Assembly: GCA_016290175.1 (NCBI GenBank)
Contig: JAEETD010000024.1
Location: 1-34,717, forward strand
Length of the DNA stretch: 34,717 nt
From: Prevotella sp.
GTDB lineage: Bacteria; Bacteroidota; Bacteroidia; Bacteroidales; Bacteroidaceae
Direction: 5' to 3'
The notes beneath the pieces were generated by a model. The model did no database searches, was not told the origin of the DNA, and saw only the letters and a program-made list of their open reading frames with translations. A program made the translations under genes and the position numbers. Position 1 is the first letter of the stretch. Every line of letters starts with the position of its first letter. Below, in pieces: positions 23,972 through 31,537 of this stretch.

Positions 23972-25147
23972 TTAGTTCCCGTCAGGCTTCGTAAGGTTGC
24001 TGCCCGATGACATCTGCCAGACGAACTGGTCTGGATCGTCAGGCTGTGCAGGGTCGAAATCCTGCCAGTCTTGAAGCAGACAGTCGGCCAGTGGTGAATG
24101 GATCTGCTTCAGCCCCATCACCACCATTTTAGCGATTTCCCAGGCTCCGTATGGGTTGAAGTGGGTGTTATCGGCCAGAGGCTTGTCCTGATTGGCGAAC
24201 GTGTTGGCAGGGTAATGCACCAGTGCCCGTTTTGAGCCTTCCTCACCGAGGCTCTCGTAAAAAATGGTCGACATCTGCGTAAGATCAATCAGAGGCACCT
24301 GCTCTCTTTCCGCTACGGTCTTCATCGCAGCGGGATAGTCGCCGTGGGTATTGTCGATATGGCCGTTCTTGAAGAACCGTCGGGCAGTGGGGGTACAGAA
24401 GATGATATGTCCACCTGCAGCTTTCACACGGTCGGTGAAAATCTTCAGGTTTCTTGAATACGAGTACCATGCACCGTCGCCGGCTTTCTTTTCCTTCTCG
24501 TCGTTATGGCCGAACTCCACAATCACATAGTCGTCTTTTTTCAATTGTGACAGGATTTTATCCAGACGCAATTGGGCGAGGAAAGATGTGCATGAAAGCC
24601 CGCTCTCAGCGAAATTAGCGATGGCCACCTGTGGTCCGAACCAGCGGGTAATCATCTGTCCCCATGAGGCCCAGGGCTCATCCTCCTGATCTACTACGGT
24701 CGAATTGCCGCAGAGGAATATGGTTGTTACATCCGTTACGGGCTCTATCTGAATACGTTGTACGGCAGGTGCCGGACCGCAGAAGGAGAGGTCGAGTGAG
24801 TCGTTCCAGTTTTTATATGTTATTTCACGAGGCTTCAGTTTTACCCGCTCCTGACCGCTGATTACAGGATTGTGTTTGTTCACGATAAACGAAACAGTCT
24901 CCAGTTTTCCTTTCTTGGTAGATACCATATCCACATAGTGCCGTCTCGACTCTGCACGCACCACCGTTTGTCCGGCTTTTTTCTTATTGCCTAACGTCAA
25001 TGTCACGCGGTAGTTCCCGTCGGGAACGGCCACAGAGAAAGAAAAGGGTTTCTGACTCGTTTTGTTGAGCACGGTATCTATCACCTGTGCGTTGCCTGCC
25101 GTCGTCTGACAGAAGGCTAGGATTAGTCCAATAATAATTTGTTTCAT
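23972..25147 (-). CDS. Secreted SGNH-hydrolase, CE12-type (rhamnogalacturonan acetylesterase-like)
   Basis: The 391-residue protein has a signal peptide (cleavage near residue 20, GNA-Q), an N-terminal beta-sandwich (about 25-135) and an SGNH domain with all four blocks: Ser149 in FLCGNSTVVD, Gly183 in ESGLS, Asn215 in EFGHND, and Asp326/His329 in ADNTHFNP. This arrangement is typical of CE12 enzymes that remove acetyl groups from pectin or xylan. It acts outside the cytoplasm. The promoter at 25152-25183 places the start point at or next to the ATG, so the mRNA may be leaderless. The substrate is inferred. Confidence 0.87.
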   Translation of the reverse strand: MKQIIIGLILAFCQTTAGNAQVIDTVLNKTSQKPFSFSVAVPDGNYRVTLTLGNKKKAGQTVVRAESRRHYVDMVSTKKGKLETVSFIVNKHNPVISGQERVKLKPREITYKNWNDSLDLSFCGPAPAVQRIQIEPVTDVTTIFLCGNSTVVDQEDEPWASWGQMITRWFGPQVAIANFAESGLSCTSFLAQLRLDKILSQLKKDDYVIVEFGHNDEKEKKAGDGAWYSYSRNLKIFTDRVKAAGGHIIFCTPTARRFFKNGHIDNTHGDYPAAMKTVAEREQVPLIDLTQMSTIFYESLGEEGSKRALVHYPANTFANQDKPLADNTHFNPYGAWEIAKMVVMGLKQIHSPLADCLLQDWQDFDPAQPDDPDQFVWQMSSGSNLTKPDGN

Positions 25148-25151
25148 GCTG

Positions 25152-25183
25152 CAAAGTTACGAATAAATGTGCAAATATACAAA
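25152..25183 (-). promoter_or_regulatory. Promoter of the SGNH esterase gene
   Basis: Minus-strand TTTG (25180-25183), 20 bp, TAACTTTG (25152-25159). Only four bases separate the -7 box from the ATG at 25147. Confidence 0.75.
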
Positions 25184-25240
25184 TAAATCGTCAAAAACTC
25201 CTTTTTTTGTCGATTAAAATATGCTCTTCGGCAATTTGAT

Positions 25241-25271
25241 TTTGTCAGTTTGATAAAAAGTCATACCTTTG
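25241..25271 (+). promoter_or_regulatory. Promoter of the ATP-grasp-like gene
   Basis: TTTG (25241-25244), 19 bp, TACCTTTG (25264-25271). The start point near 25277 gives a leader of about 75 nt that holds a terminator-like hairpin and a short upstream reading frame. Confidence 0.75.
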
Positions 25272-25302
25272 CAGTGTCAAAAGGTTAATAGATTGTTTTA
25301 GG

Positions 25303-25338
25303 AAATCGCACTGTTCGAGAGAATCGTGCGATTTTTTT
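25303..25338 (+). terminator. Terminator-like hairpin in the leader of the ATP-grasp-like gene
   Basis: AAATCGCAC and GTGCGATTT form a perfect 9-bp stem around a 14-nt loop (25303-25334), and seven T residues (25332-25338) overlap its end. It lies between the promoter and the start codon at 25352, so it could act as an attenuator, or end a short RNA of about 60 nt. Confidence 0.65.
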
Positions 25339-25374
25339 ATGCTGGACGAATATGGCTGTATTACATATATTTAA
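25339..25374 (+). CDS. Possible upstream leader peptide, 11 residues
   Basis: ATG at 25339 opens MLDEYGCITYI then TAA. It starts right at the end of the T-run of the leader hairpin and overlaps the ATP-grasp-like start (25352) in another frame. It has no repeated amino acid that would suggest classical attenuation, so it may be chance. Confidence 0.25.
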   Translation: MLDEYGCITYI

Positions 25375-26401
25375 TCCTGAACATGATATTGCTTTGGCTG
25401 CCAACCTCAGCAATTTCACCGCTCCCCATGCCGGACGCCAGTTGCGCCACGACCTGGGGTATCTGCCTGCTATCTGGGCAGACGATGAAGACTATGTGCT
25501 GGTGGAGCATGTGGAGGATGCTCAGCGGGATTTCGCTGGGGTGATGCATCGCCCGTTTGATCGGTTCGTGAATAAGCATCAGTTGTCAAAGCTCGGAATC
25601 ACGCATGTAGAACCTTGGGGTTGGGATCTGGCGCTTCGCAGTTTCCTGCTCCGTTATGGTGTCGAGGCCGTTCCTACGGAAGAGGAGATAGGAGTGATCC
25701 GTGACCTGTCGCATCGGAAATATGCGGTAGATTTGTTGAGGGAACTGGAGTTCGAAGGAACCACCGGCCGCTCATGGCTGGCTGATACATTAGTTGAGGT
25801 GCACCAGGCTCTTAGGAATCATCATCAGATCGTGGTCAAGGCGCCTTGGAGCAGTAGTGGAAGAGGCATCCGGTTTATTGACAGTGAACTCAACGGTTAC
25901 CAGCAGCGATGGATACAGAATGTGATTGCTTCTCAAGGGAGCATTGTCATAGAAACCTATTGTCATAAAGTGAACGACTTTGGCATGGAGTTTGAGAGCG
26001 ACGGGCAGGGAAATGTGCGCTATCTAGGCCTCTCATTGTTCCATACAGAGAATGGTGCGTATATAGGTAACATCCTTGCGGCTGAAGAGGAAAAGCAAAA
26101 AATGATAAGTCGCTATATATCAGAAGAATTGCTTATGGCTGTTCGGGAAAAGATTTGCTCTAGTCTCGGTGCGCTTTACAAGGGGAGATATGCAGGTCCC
26201 TTTGGTGTGGATATGATGGTGGTTCGAAGCGAAGCCAATGTTCCATTCTTATTGAATCCTTGTGTGGAGATCAACCTCCGCCGGACGATGGGACATGTGG
26301 CGCTGGCGCTTGCCAGCCATTACCCGTCTGATCATGTCATGTGCATTAAATATTCTGACAATTCATATAAACTTCAAATATCCCCAAATGGGAATATATA
26401 A
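25352..26401 (+). CDS. ATP-grasp-like protein of unknown function
   Basis: I do not recognise this 349-residue cytoplasmic protein by name. It opens with HIFNPEHDIALA. Residues about 155-320 look like an ATP-grasp domain: VVKAPWSSSGRGIRF (ATP-binding lysine and glycine-rich loop), IVIETYCHKVNDFGMEF (hinge), YAGPFGVDMMVV, and LLNPCVEINLRRTMGH where metal-binding Glu/Asn normally sit. Such folds join a carboxylate to an amine or thiol with ATP. The substrate is unknown. The gene is alone between its own promoter and a terminator, with a hairpin in the leader that suggests transcriptional control. Confidence 0.72.
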   Translation: MAVLHIFNPEHDIALAANLSNFTAPHAGRQLRHDLGYLPAIWADDEDYVLVEHVEDAQRDFAGVMHRPFDRFVNKHQLSKLGITHVEPWGWDLALRSFLLRYGVEAVPTEEEIGVIRDLSHRKYAVDLLRELEFEGTTGRSWLADTLVEVHQALRNHHQIVVKAPWSSSGRGIRFIDSELNGYQQRWIQNVIASQGSIVIETYCHKVNDFGMEFESDGQGNVRYLGLSLFHTENGAYIGNILAAEEEKQKMISRYISEELLMAVREKICSSLGALYKGRYAGPFGVDMMVVRSEANVPFLLNPCVEINLRRTMGHVALALASHYPSDHVMCIKYSDNSYKLQISPNGNI

Positions 26402-26418
26402 TAAAGGGGAATGCAAAT

Positions 26419-26452
26419 AATCGGGCTGATGTTTGGTCAGTCCGATTTTTTT
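26419..26452 (+). terminator. Terminator after the ATP-grasp-like gene
   Basis: AATCGGGCTGA and TCAGTCCGATT pair (11 bp, one G-U, 7-nt loop; 26419-26447), followed by a seven-T run. The loop contains the TTTG that serves as -33 box of the next gene. Confidence 0.85.
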
Positions 26453-26463
26453 GTTTACCTTTG
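26432..26463 (+). promoter_or_regulatory. Promoter of the GH43 gene
   Basis: TTTG (26432-26435), 20 bp, TACCTTTG (26456-26463); start point near 26469 and a leader of about 24 nt. The promoter overlaps the terminator of the preceding gene. Confidence 0.8.
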
Positions 26464-26492
26464 CCACCCAAACTAAAAAAGCGACAAAAACA

Positions 26493-28169
26493 ATGAGAAA
26501 GTATCTATTAAATGAATTAAAACGTATATCATTAATTATTGCCATAGGATTACCTATGGTGGCATCTGCCCAGTATGTATCGCAGGTGTGGAGTCCTGAC
26601 AATGGCGACGGTACATATACCAATCCCGTAATCAATGCAGACTATTCCGACCCTGATGTTTGTGTCGGACCGAGTGGCGAGGATTATTATATGACGGCCT
26701 CATCGTTCAACTGTATCCCTGGGTTGCCGATCCTTCATTCGAAAGATCTGGTGAACTGGGAGATCATCGGCTATGCACTGAAGTCGCTCTATACAGGCGA
26801 TGGTGAACTGGAGCAGCATTTCAGTACCCCTCAGCATGGTAATGGTGTCTGGGCACCGAGCATCCGTTATCACGATGGGGAATACTATATCTATTGGGGT
26901 GATCCCGATTATGGCGTATATATGGTGAAGACCAAGGATCCTGCAGGTGAATGGGAGAATCCGGTATGTGTGATCAAAGGACAGGGCTATATCGATACGA
27001 CTCCCCTCTGGGATGAGGACGGACGATGCTATCTTGTGAATGGCTGGGCCAATTCACGCGCGAAATATGCCAGTGTGCTGACAGTCAGGGAGTTGTCGGC
27101 TGACGGTAAGAAGGCCATCGGACAACCTGTGATTGTATTTGATGGCAACGGTACGGAGAACCGCACTTGCGAGGGACCGAAGTTCTATAAGCGTGATGGC
27201 TGGTATTGGATTATGTGTCCTGCGGGTGGTGTGCCTACAGGTTTTCAGTTGGCCATGCGTTCGAAATCGCCTTATGGTCCTTATGAACATAAGATTGTGC
27301 TGGCTCAGGGTAAGACCAATATCAACGGCCCTCATCAAGGCGGCTGGGTGCATACGAAATACGGTGAGGACTGGTTTCTTCACTTCCAGGACAAGGAGGC
27401 CTATGGCCGTGTGGTTCACCTGAATCCCGTTGACTGGTCTACGGGCTGGCCCATCATGGGGCATAAGGGTGAGCCTGTGACCACCTATCGCAAACCATTA
27501 TCCGACACCCACAACCCAATTCCCATCACCAATCCAGTAGAGACTGACGAATTTAATGCGCCTGTGATGGGTAAGCAATGGCAGTGGCATGCTAATTATG
27601 ACGAGAAATTCGGTGTGCCTACCGCCTTTGGTACCTTCCGCATCTACACCTATAAACTTTCTCAGAACTGGAAGAATTTCTGGGAAGTGCCCAATCTGCT
27701 GCTGCAGAAGACGCCTGCTGACGAGTTCACGGTGACTACCAAGTTGCGTATGACCTCAAAGGCTGACGGACAGTTTGGTGGCCTGATTATGATGGGCCTC
27801 GACTATTCAGCCCTCGTGGTGCGGCGTATCGGACAGGAGTTCCAACTGGTGCAGATGACTTGTATCGCTGCTGACAAGGGTAAGCCACAGACGGAGGAGA
27901 TCATCGCAAGCCTCAAGCCTACTGCAGTAGACAAGACCGACTACAAACCAGGTATTCACGAGGATATCTATCTGCGCCTGAAGGTGAAAGACTCGAAGGT
28001 GCAGTTCTCCTGGAGTCAAAATGGCAGGAAATTTACTGGCTGCGGTCAGGAGTTCCGGATGAAGGAGGGCAAGTGGATTGGCGCGAAGTTTGGCTTTGTT
28101 GCTGCCGAGACCGATCCTAAATGTGATCGTGGCTGGGTAGATGCCGACTGGATAAGGGTGACGAAGTGA
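26493..28169 (+). CDS. Secreted GH43-family glycosidase (xylosidase/arabinofuranosidase type)
   Basis: The 558-residue protein starts at the ATG after the promoter, with a signal peptide ending about residue 26 (VASA-Q). The five-bladed beta-propeller (about 40-330) shows the GH43 residues: base Asp53 in YSDPDVC, pKa-modulating Asp168 in GYIDTTPLWD and acid Glu227 in TCEGPKFYKR. A C-terminal beta-sandwich (about 350-558) fits the GH43_C2/DUF1349 type. It should release xylose or arabinose from xylan-type side chains or oligomers in the periplasm or outside. The exact specificity is not readable. truA follows after a 14-bp repeat tract. Confidence 0.92.
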   Translation: MRKYLLNELKRISLIIAIGLPMVASAQYVSQVWSPDNGDGTYTNPVINADYSDPDVCVGPSGEDYYMTASSFNCIPGLPILHSKDLVNWEIIGYALKSLYTGDGELEQHFSTPQHGNGVWAPSIRYHDGEYYIYWGDPDYGVYMVKTKDPAGEWENPVCVIKGQGYIDTTPLWDEDGRCYLVNGWANSRAKYASVLTVRELSADGKKAIGQPVIVFDGNGTENRTCEGPKFYKRDGWYWIMCPAGGVPTGFQLAMRSKSPYGPYEHKIVLAQGKTNINGPHQGGWVHTKYGEDWFLHFQDKEAYGRVVHLNPVDWSTGWPIMGHKGEPVTTYRKPLSDTHNPIPITNPVETDEFNAPVMGKQWQWHANYDEKFGVPTAFGTFRIYTYKLSQNWKNFWEVPNLLLQKTPADEFTVTTKLRMTSKADGQFGGLIMMGLDYSALVVRRIGQEFQLVQMTCIAADKGKPQTEEIIASLKPTAVDKTDYKPGIHEDIYLRLKVKDSKVQFSWSQNGRKFTGCGQEFRMKEGKWIGAKFGFVAAETDPKCDRGWVDADWIRVTK

Positions 28170-28209
28170 GATGGATGATGTGAGATGGATGATGTAAGAT
28201 GGATGATGT
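28168..28209. repeat. Three 14-bp tandem repeats before truA
   Basis: GAGATGGATGATGT, the same again, then AAGATGGATGATGT, running from the GH43 stop codon to the base before the truA ATG. A 21-bp part (28182-28202) recurs exactly at 28402-28422 inside truA. Confidence 0.85.
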
Positions 28210-28965
28210 ATGAGTAGGTATTTTGTGACATTGAGTTATGATGGGACGCGGTATCACGGCTGGCAGATACAGCCGAACGGTGTGTCGGTGCAGGAGAAAC
28301 TGCAGGAGGCACTCTCAACACTATTAAGAGAGCTTGTCTCAGTGACTGGGGCAGGAAGGACCGATGCAGGGGTTCATGCACGGATGATGGTGGCGCACTT
28401 TGAGATGGATGATGTAAGATGGCAGAAGGAAGATGGGAGCTTCTGCGATAAAGACCTGGTATATAAGCTGAACCGGCTGCTGCCTTATGATATTGCTGTC
28501 AGCAAGGTTGAACCGGTGAGCGATGAGATGCATGCCCGTTTCTCAGCCAGATCGCGCATGTACCGTTATTATATCCATACTGTAAAGGATCCATTCCAGA
28601 AATCATATTCTTGTGAAATACACTATCCGCTGGACTTTGGAAAAATGAATGAGGCAGCCACGTTGCTGATGACCTACGAGGATTTCGGGGCTTTCTGTAA
28701 GAGTGGGGCCGACGTGAAGACCACGCTCTGCCAAGTGACGAAGGCCGAATGGGTGCAGACCTCGCCTACCTCGTGGTATTTCGAGATCCGTGCCAACCGT
28801 TTTCTCCGTAATATGGTGCGTGCGGTGGTGGGCACGCTGATTGAAGTGGGGCGGGGCAGACTGTCGTTGGACGACTTTAAGAAAGTGATAGAAGGCAAGC
28901 AGCGCTCGGATGCCGGTGAATCGATGCCTGGCAATGCGCTCTTCCTTGAAGATATCGTCTATTGA
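28210..28965 (+). CDS. truA: tRNA pseudouridine(38-40) synthase
   Basis: The 251-residue enzyme makes pseudouridine in the anticodon stem-loop of tRNAs. The catalytic Asp52 is in GAGRTDAGVHA; YDGTRYHGWQIQP at the N-terminus and RANRFLRNMVRAVVGTLIEVGRG near the C-terminus are typical. Residues about 65-71 (EMDDVRW) are coded by the 21-bp stretch also found in the upstream repeat. No promoter is visible in the 40-bp spacer, so it may be transcribed with the GH43 gene. One base separates its stop from the next ATG. Confidence 0.95.
   Translation: MSRYFVTLSYDGTRYHGWQIQPNGVSVQEKLQEALSTLLRELVSVTGAGRTDAGVHARMMVAHFEMDDVRWQKEDGSFCDKDLVYKLNRLLPYDIAVSKVEPVSDEMHARFSARSRMYRYYIHTVKDPFQKSYSCEIHYPLDFGKMNEAATLLMTYEDFGAFCKSGADVKTTLCQVTKAEWVQTSPTSWYFEIRANRFLRNMVRAVVGTLIEVGRGRLSLDDFKKVIEGKQRSDAGESMPGNALFLEDIVY
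28402..28422. repeat. In-gene copy of the 14-bp repeat unit in truA
   Basis: These 21 bp are identical to 28182-28202 in the tandem tract before the gene, 220 bp apart in direct orientation. Confidence 0.8.
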
Positions 28966-28966
28966 T

Positions 28967-29884
28967 ATGTGGTTAATTCTGGCATTTATGTCGGCAGCGT
29001 TGTTAGGCTGCTATGATTCTTTTAAGAAACAGGCGCTGAAAGCCAATGCGGTTATTCCCGTGTTGTTCCTCAACACCTTGTTCTCCTCTTTGATTTTCCT
29101 GCCGTTTATCGTGATGAGCGGCGCTTCTGATGCCCTCGATGGCGGCATCTTCCATGTGGCTAGTGGCGGTTGGGAGATGCACAAGTATATCGTTCTGAAG
29201 GCGGTGATAGTGTTGTCGAGCTGGATTCTCGGCTATTTCGGCATGAAGCACCTGCCGCTGACCATTGTGGGGCCAATAAATGCCACACGTCCGGTGATGG
29301 TGCTGGTGGGTGCACTGTTGGTGTTTGGCGAACGGCTGAACATCTGGCAGTGGATCGGTGTGCTGCTGGCGGTAGCATCTTTTCTGCTGCTGAGCCGTAG
29401 CGGAAAGAAGGAGGGCATTGATTTCAAGCACGACCACTGGATCTATATGATTGTAGGAGCTGCGGCCCTTGGGGCATTGAGTGGACTCTACGATAAATAT
29501 CTGATGGCGCCTGTGGAAAGCGGGGGCGTAGGATTGGACCGTATGATGGTGCAATCGTGGTATAACATCTATCAATGCCTGATGATGGGGCTGATGTTAT
29601 GGCTTCTATGGTGGCCGAAACACGAGGAGACAACACCTTTCCATTGGTCGTGGTCGATCCTAGGTGTCAGTCTCTTCCTTTCAGCAGCCGATTTCATGTA
29701 TTTCTATTCCTTGAGTCTGCCGGATGCGATGATCAGCATTGTGTCGATGATCCGACGGGGTAGTGTGGTAGTGAGTTTCATGTTTGGTGCGATGTTCTTC
29801 CACGAGAAAAATCTTAAGGCCAAGGCTTTTGACCTGGCATTGGTGCTCTTGGGTATGGTGTTCCTCTATATCGGAAGCCATTAG
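28967..29884 (+). CDS. DMT-superfamily (EamA) transporter
   Basis: The 305-residue inner-membrane protein has about ten hydrophobic segments in two similar halves, each ending in the EamA pattern: GPINATRPVMVLVGALLVFGERLNIWQWIGVLL in the first half and SIVSMIRRGSVVVSFMFGAMFFHEKNLKAKAF in the second. The substrate is unknown; family members export amino acids, sugars or metabolites. The ATG at 28967 is preferred because the hydrophobic sequence starts there, one base after the truA stop. Its TAG overlaps the stop of the convergent gene in TTAG. Confidence 0.88.
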   Translation: MWLILAFMSAALLGCYDSFKKQALKANAVIPVLFLNTLFSSLIFLPFIVMSGASDALDGGIFHVASGGWEMHKYIVLKAVIVLSSWILGYFGMKHLPLTIVGPINATRPVMVLVGALLVFGERLNIWQWIGVLLAVASFLLLSRSGKKEGIDFKHDHWIYMIVGAAALGALSGLYDKYLMAPVESGGVGLDRMMVQSWYNIYQCLMMGLMLWLLWWPKHEETTPFHWSWSILGVSLFLSAADFMYFYSLSLPDAMISIVSMIRRGSVVVSFMFGAMFFHEKNLKAKAFDLALVLLGMVFLYIGSH

Positions 29885-30858
29885 TCGCGATAGATCCAGG
29901 AGAGTAGAGCGTTGATCCATCGGATGGAACAGCGGAACCAGCGGACGGTGCTGACAGGCTTACCGCCGAAGCTGAGGATGAACTCGCGGAAGGAGTTCTT
30001 TCGGAAAGGCAGACCTACATCCATGAAGTTAATGTGGTTATAGCCATGTTCATGAGCATATTTGATGGTGTGCCAGATAGTCAGCGTGTCAGGATGCAGC
30101 ATCACATAGGTCTTGCGTCGGAAAGCAGCATACCATAGGAAGGCGTCACCTTGGCTGTATACACAGGCAGAACAGCCAATCACATGCTGCTGGTATTTGG
30201 TTACGAAGAGTCGACAGCAGTCGGTCTTTGATGCTTCTTTAAAAAATTGATTATCAGGAATATATCGTTTTGGTTTGAACCAGTGGTGTTGGTGTAGCAG
30301 ATGAGTAAATGCCTTAAAATCCTCATCAGTCTTAACCTCGTCTGTGGTTAATCCACGTGCGTAGGCATTATCGATGCGCTGCTGCATCTTCTCGTTGATA
30401 CGCTCTTCGGGGGTTCTGCTGTGTAGGGAATTGTGGATGCTCATCCAATGCACCGGGAAATAGCCCTGTTGACGGAACCATTTGTGGCCGAATGTTTTCT
30501 GCGTGAGATGGCTGAATTCGATATAGAGCATCTTATTGCTCATCTTTTTGGTGATGGCCTGCAGCATCTCGCCAAAAAGGTCTTCCTTGCGCCATTCACT
30601 GGGTGTATACACCCCTTCGCCCAACACACGGCAATGCATAAAGAAAAAAGGAGGTAGGATAGTGGCCCGGTAACGGACAATGGCCAGTAACTGGCTCAGT
30701 ACGTTACCGGATTCATCGGTACACACCACCATATAGGGCTTCATCCTCGGTGTCTTCGCGCTGATGGCGAACAACTCCCGACTGTGGAAGAAGTTGTCGT
30801 TGTTAACGACAGGTAACTTCTCCAGATGGGTAAAGATGGTAGTAGTGATACCTTTCAT
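29881..30858 (-). CDS. FemAB/GNAT-like acyltransferase-fold protein
   Basis: The 325-residue protein resembles the GNAT fold in the FemAB or BioF2-like style: an N-terminal half with MKPYMVVCTDESGNVLSQLLAIV, and a C-terminal half with GCSACVYSQGDAFLWYAAFRR and a helix plus INFMDVGLPFRKNSFREFILSFGGKPV. Such proteins add amino acids to peptidoglycan bridges or acylate cell-envelope molecules; the substrate here is unknown. The ATG at 30858 follows the promoter at 30863-30870; sequence further upstream is repeat tract. A C-terminal basic, aromatic stretch (RWFRCSIRWINALLSWIYRD) may touch the membrane. Confidence 0.7.
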   Translation of the reverse strand: MKGITTTIFTHLEKLPVVNNDNFFHSRELFAISAKTPRMKPYMVVCTDESGNVLSQLLAIVRYRATILPPFFFMHCRVLGEGVYTPSEWRKEDLFGEMLQAITKKMSNKMLYIEFSHLTQKTFGHKWFRQQGYFPVHWMSIHNSLHSRTPEERINEKMQQRIDNAYARGLTTDEVKTDEDFKAFTHLLHQHHWFKPKRYIPDNQFFKEASKTDCCRLFVTKYQQHVIGCSACVYSQGDAFLWYAAFRRKTYVMLHPDTLTIWHTIKYAHEHGYNHINFMDVGLPFRKNSFREFILSFGGKPVSTVRWFRCSIRWINALLSWIYRD

Positions 30859-30862
30859 GCCG

Positions 30863-30870
30863 CAAATATA
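30863..30870 (-). promoter_or_regulatory. Promoter -7 box for the FemAB/GNAT-like gene
   Basis: Minus-strand TATATTTG, four bases before the ATG at 30858, so the mRNA may be leaderless. The -33 region falls inside the AGTGAAT-type tract at 30880-30907. Confidence 0.6.
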
Positions 30871-30879
30871 CGAAAAGAA

Positions 30880-30907
30880 AGTGAAAAGTGAATAGTGAAT
30901 AGTGAAA
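30880..30907. repeat. AGTGAAa/t tandem repeat in an upstream region
   Basis: Four units: AGTGAAA, AGTGAAT, AGTGAAT, AGTGAAA. The tract covers about -23 to -50 of the leftward promoter and lies 39 bp before the rightward one. Confidence 0.85.
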
Positions 30908-30945
30908 AATTTGCTGCCGCCCTCCATTTTTTCACTTCTTTTTTG

Positions 30946-30953
30946 TACTTTTG
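30946..30953 (+). promoter_or_regulatory. Promoter -7 box for the nitroreductase gene
   Basis: TACTTTTG, 31 bp before the ATG at 30985. No exact TTTG at -33 (only T-rich sequence). Confidence 0.55.
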
Positions 30954-30984
30954 CCGTCGGAAACGTTGAAATTAAAGACTGATT

Positions 30985-31521
30985 ATGACAAATTTCAAAG
31001 ATTTGGCGCAGTTGCGTCGCAGTCACCGCAAGTTTACGGAACAGGAAATCGATGGCGATGACCTCAAACTGATTCTTCGTGCAGGCCTGATGTCACCGAC
31101 GTCAAAAGGACAGAGAGCCTGGCAGTTCGTGGTTGTCGATGATAAACTGGATCTCGAGAAACTCTCTGATGCCAAGAACCTCGGAGGACAGTTCCTGAAA
31201 GATGCTCCTGTAGCTATCGTTGTGTTGGGTGACCCCATGCAGAACGACTGCTGGATTGAAGATGGTGCCATTGCTGCAATCTCTATGCAGTATCAGGCTG
31301 AGGAGTTAGGATTAGGCTCCTGTTGGATACAAATGCGCGGACGGGGGCTTGACGACGGGACAACTGCCGATACTGTGATCCGTGGTGTGCTCGACATCCC
31401 CGATAACTTGAATTGCCTCTGTATCCTTGCCGTAGGACATAAGGCTGACGAGCGCAAGCCGCAGAATGAAGACAAACTGAAATGGGAAAACGTGCACCTG
31501 AACAAGTTCAGGAGTGAATAG
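30985..31521 (+). CDS. Nitroreductase-family protein
   Basis: The 178-residue FMN-dependent oxidoreductase has the family start LRRSHRKFTEQEID (FMN phosphate-binding arginines), SPTSKGQRAWQFVVV, and GLGSCWIQMRGR near the FMN ring. It acts as a homodimer in the cytoplasm, reducing quinones, nitro compounds or flavins; the natural substrate is unknown. Its stop codon lies inside an AGTGAAT tract and a KdsC-like gene follows after 16 bp. Confidence 0.9.
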   Translation: MTNFKDLAQLRRSHRKFTEQEIDGDDLKLILRAGLMSPTSKGQRAWQFVVVDDKLDLEKLSDAKNLGGQFLKDAPVAIVVLGDPMQNDCWIEDGAIAAISMQYQAEELGLGSCWIQMRGRGLDDGTTADTVIRGVLDIPDNLNCLCILAVGHKADERKPQNEDKLKWENVHLNKFRSE

Positions 31522-31536
31522 TTAATAGTGAATAGT
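31513..31536. repeat. AGTGAAT tandem repeat at the nitroreductase / HAD gene border
   Basis: AGTGAAT, AGTTAAT, AGTGAAT, then AGT. The first units contain the nitroreductase stop codon (31519-31521) and the last ends just before the next ATG at 31538. Confidence 0.85.
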
Positions 31537-31537
31537 C

